Source: Spirochaeta sp. (GTDB taxonomy: Bacteria; Spirochaetota; Spirochaetia; DSM-2461). From it: 6,999 nucleotides of DNA. The number at the start of each line of letters is the position of its first letter. Positions within the stretch are counted from its first letter, which is position 1. The stretch is from assembly GCA_030592625.1 (NCBI GenBank), contig JAUVIY010000139.1:1-6999 (forward strand), in the 5' to 3' direction. The translations under genes were made by a program, and so were the position numbers. This document shows positions 6,200-6,999 of the stretch, one piece after another. The notes beneath the pieces are model-generated. The model did not search any database and had not been told where the DNA came from. It worked only from the letters and a program-made list of their open reading frames with translations.

Positions 6200-6999
6200 A
6201 TGCGGCGTAGTGTGCGGGCGGAAGGCCTGCTTGTTCTCACAACACTGATCTGGGGCGGAACTTTCGCTGTCATCAAGGGAGCCCTGGATGACATCTCTCC
6301 CATGCTGCTGGTGGGAATCCGTTTTCTTCTGGCGGCGGCACTGGCATGGCCGATACTTTTGCGGGGCGCCGACTCCACCGCGGAAGTTTGTTCGCCGGTC
6401 AGGCGGCGTCTCTTCACCCCTACGGCCTGGCTCTGGGGATTCGTCATCGCACTGGGTATGCTTGCCGGATACGCGGGTCAGACCATAGGACTTAAATACA
6501 CCACCGTCGCCCGTTCCGGATTCATCACCTTTTCTTTCGCCCTTTACGTTCCTTTCCTTCAGTTTCTCATTCTCGGAAAGCGTCCGGGATGGGGGAATCT
6601 TCTGGGTCTCTTCGTTGTTATATGGGGACTGTCCTTCATCATCGATCCGGCTTCAGGCCCTTTAAAACCTGGAGATTTAAGTCCCCTTCGAATCCTGTCT
6701 ATGACCCGGGATATCATGGAAGGCGGGATGAACAAGGGCGATCTTTATACCCTGTTTGGTTCGGTGGGATATGCTTTTTACGTCGTACTCCTGGACAAAG
6801 CCTCACGGGTCTGTCATCCGGGAGCCTTGACGGTGATACAGATGCTCTTCTGCGGTCTGCTCGCCCTGACTCTTGTTCCTTTTTTCGAAGCTCCATTCCT
6901 GGTGATCTCCTGGCGGCTGGCAGGTGCCATGTTCTACCTCGTCGTCCTGGGCAGTGTCCTGGCGTTGGCCTTGATGAACTGGTTCCAGAGACGTCTCAC
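6200..6999 (+). CDS. EamA/DMT-family permease, N-terminal 266 residues (runs off the window)
   Basis: The frame is open from an ATG at 6200, just after an in-frame TGA at 6176, to the window edge, so the 3' end is missing. Drug/metabolite transporter features are clear: the first helix with LIWGGTFAVIKGAL (16-29), VGIRFLLAAAL (38-48), LKYTTVARSGFITF (98-111) with the following proline at 118, and the start of the second EamA half, GDLYTLFGSVGYAFYVVLLD (180-199). Complete members have ten helices and about 290-310 residues, so only the last one or two helices should be missing. The linker between the halves (about 149-178) is longer than usual. These inner-membrane proteins export or import small metabolites; the substrate cannot be predicted. 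No clear Shine-Dalgarno precedes the ATG; a GTG at 6212 is an alternative. It is 49 bases after the previous gene and may belong to the same transcript. Confidence 0.88.
   Translation, partial: MRRSVRAEGLLVLTTLIWGGTFAVIKGALDDISPMLLVGIRFLLAAALAWPILLRGADSTAEVCSPVRRRLFTPTAWLWGFVIALGMLAGYAGQTIGLKYTTVARSGFITFSFALYVPFLQFLILGKRPGWGNLLGLFVVIWGLSFIIDPASGPLKPGDLSPLRILSMTRDIMEGGMNKGDLYTLFGSVGYAFYVVLLDKASRVCHPGALTVIQMLFCGLLALTLVPFFEAPFLVISWRLAGAMFYLVVLGSVLALALMNWFQRRL

Overview
The window looks like an ordinary chromosomal segment of a moderate-GC bacterium. The coding is compact, there is no sign of phage or plasmid genes, and most genes have recognisable Shine-Dalgarno sites. A phosphate butyryltransferase suggests a fermentative or anaerobic lifestyle. 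Together with the NfeD-FloA pair and the overall character of the proteins, this makes a free-living spirochaete a reasonable guess. Firmicutes-like anaerobes also fit, and no rRNA or other strong taxonomic marker is present.

Layout: (1) Positions 1-207 hold no protein gene but are rich in structure. A mosaic repeat lies at about 1-77, and at 110-196 a sequence folds on paper into a near-perfect four-way cloverleaf (outer stem plus three hairpins). (2) A minus-strand phosphate butyryltransferase gene (ptb, 208-1101) ends 12 bases from that cloverleaf. (3) The divergent spacer 1102-1265 carries a good minus-strand -10 box for ptb and an 8-bp inverted repeat on the other gene's side. (4) A plus-strand Na+/phosphate cotransporter with a C-terminal PhoU domain spans 1266-2894. 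(5) The spacer 2895-3124 contains a second copy of the repeat seen at the left edge, in opposite orientation. (6) A tight plus-strand cluster follows: an NfeD-family membrane serine protease (3125-4657), flotillin-like FloA (4657-5661, overlapping by one base) and a small membrane-anchored protein of unknown function (5665-6150). (7) An EamA/DMT-type permease starts at 6200 and runs off the right edge.

Functionally, the NfeD-FloA-small protein cluster is expected to act at the cytoplasmic membrane in flotillin-type microdomains, as the Bacillus yqeZ-yqfA-yqfB operon does. The third gene sits where yqfB lies in Bacillus but encodes a different, longer, single-span protein. The Na+/Pi transporter would handle phosphate (import or export), and Ptb uses inorganic phosphate to make acyl phosphates. 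The two are divergent neighbours, but no shared regulation can be shown from sequence.

I see no defence system, CRISPR array, insertion sequence or other obviously new multi-gene system. The least explained signals are the cloverleaf at 110-196, the inverted mosaic repeat pair, and the unknown protein downstream of floA.
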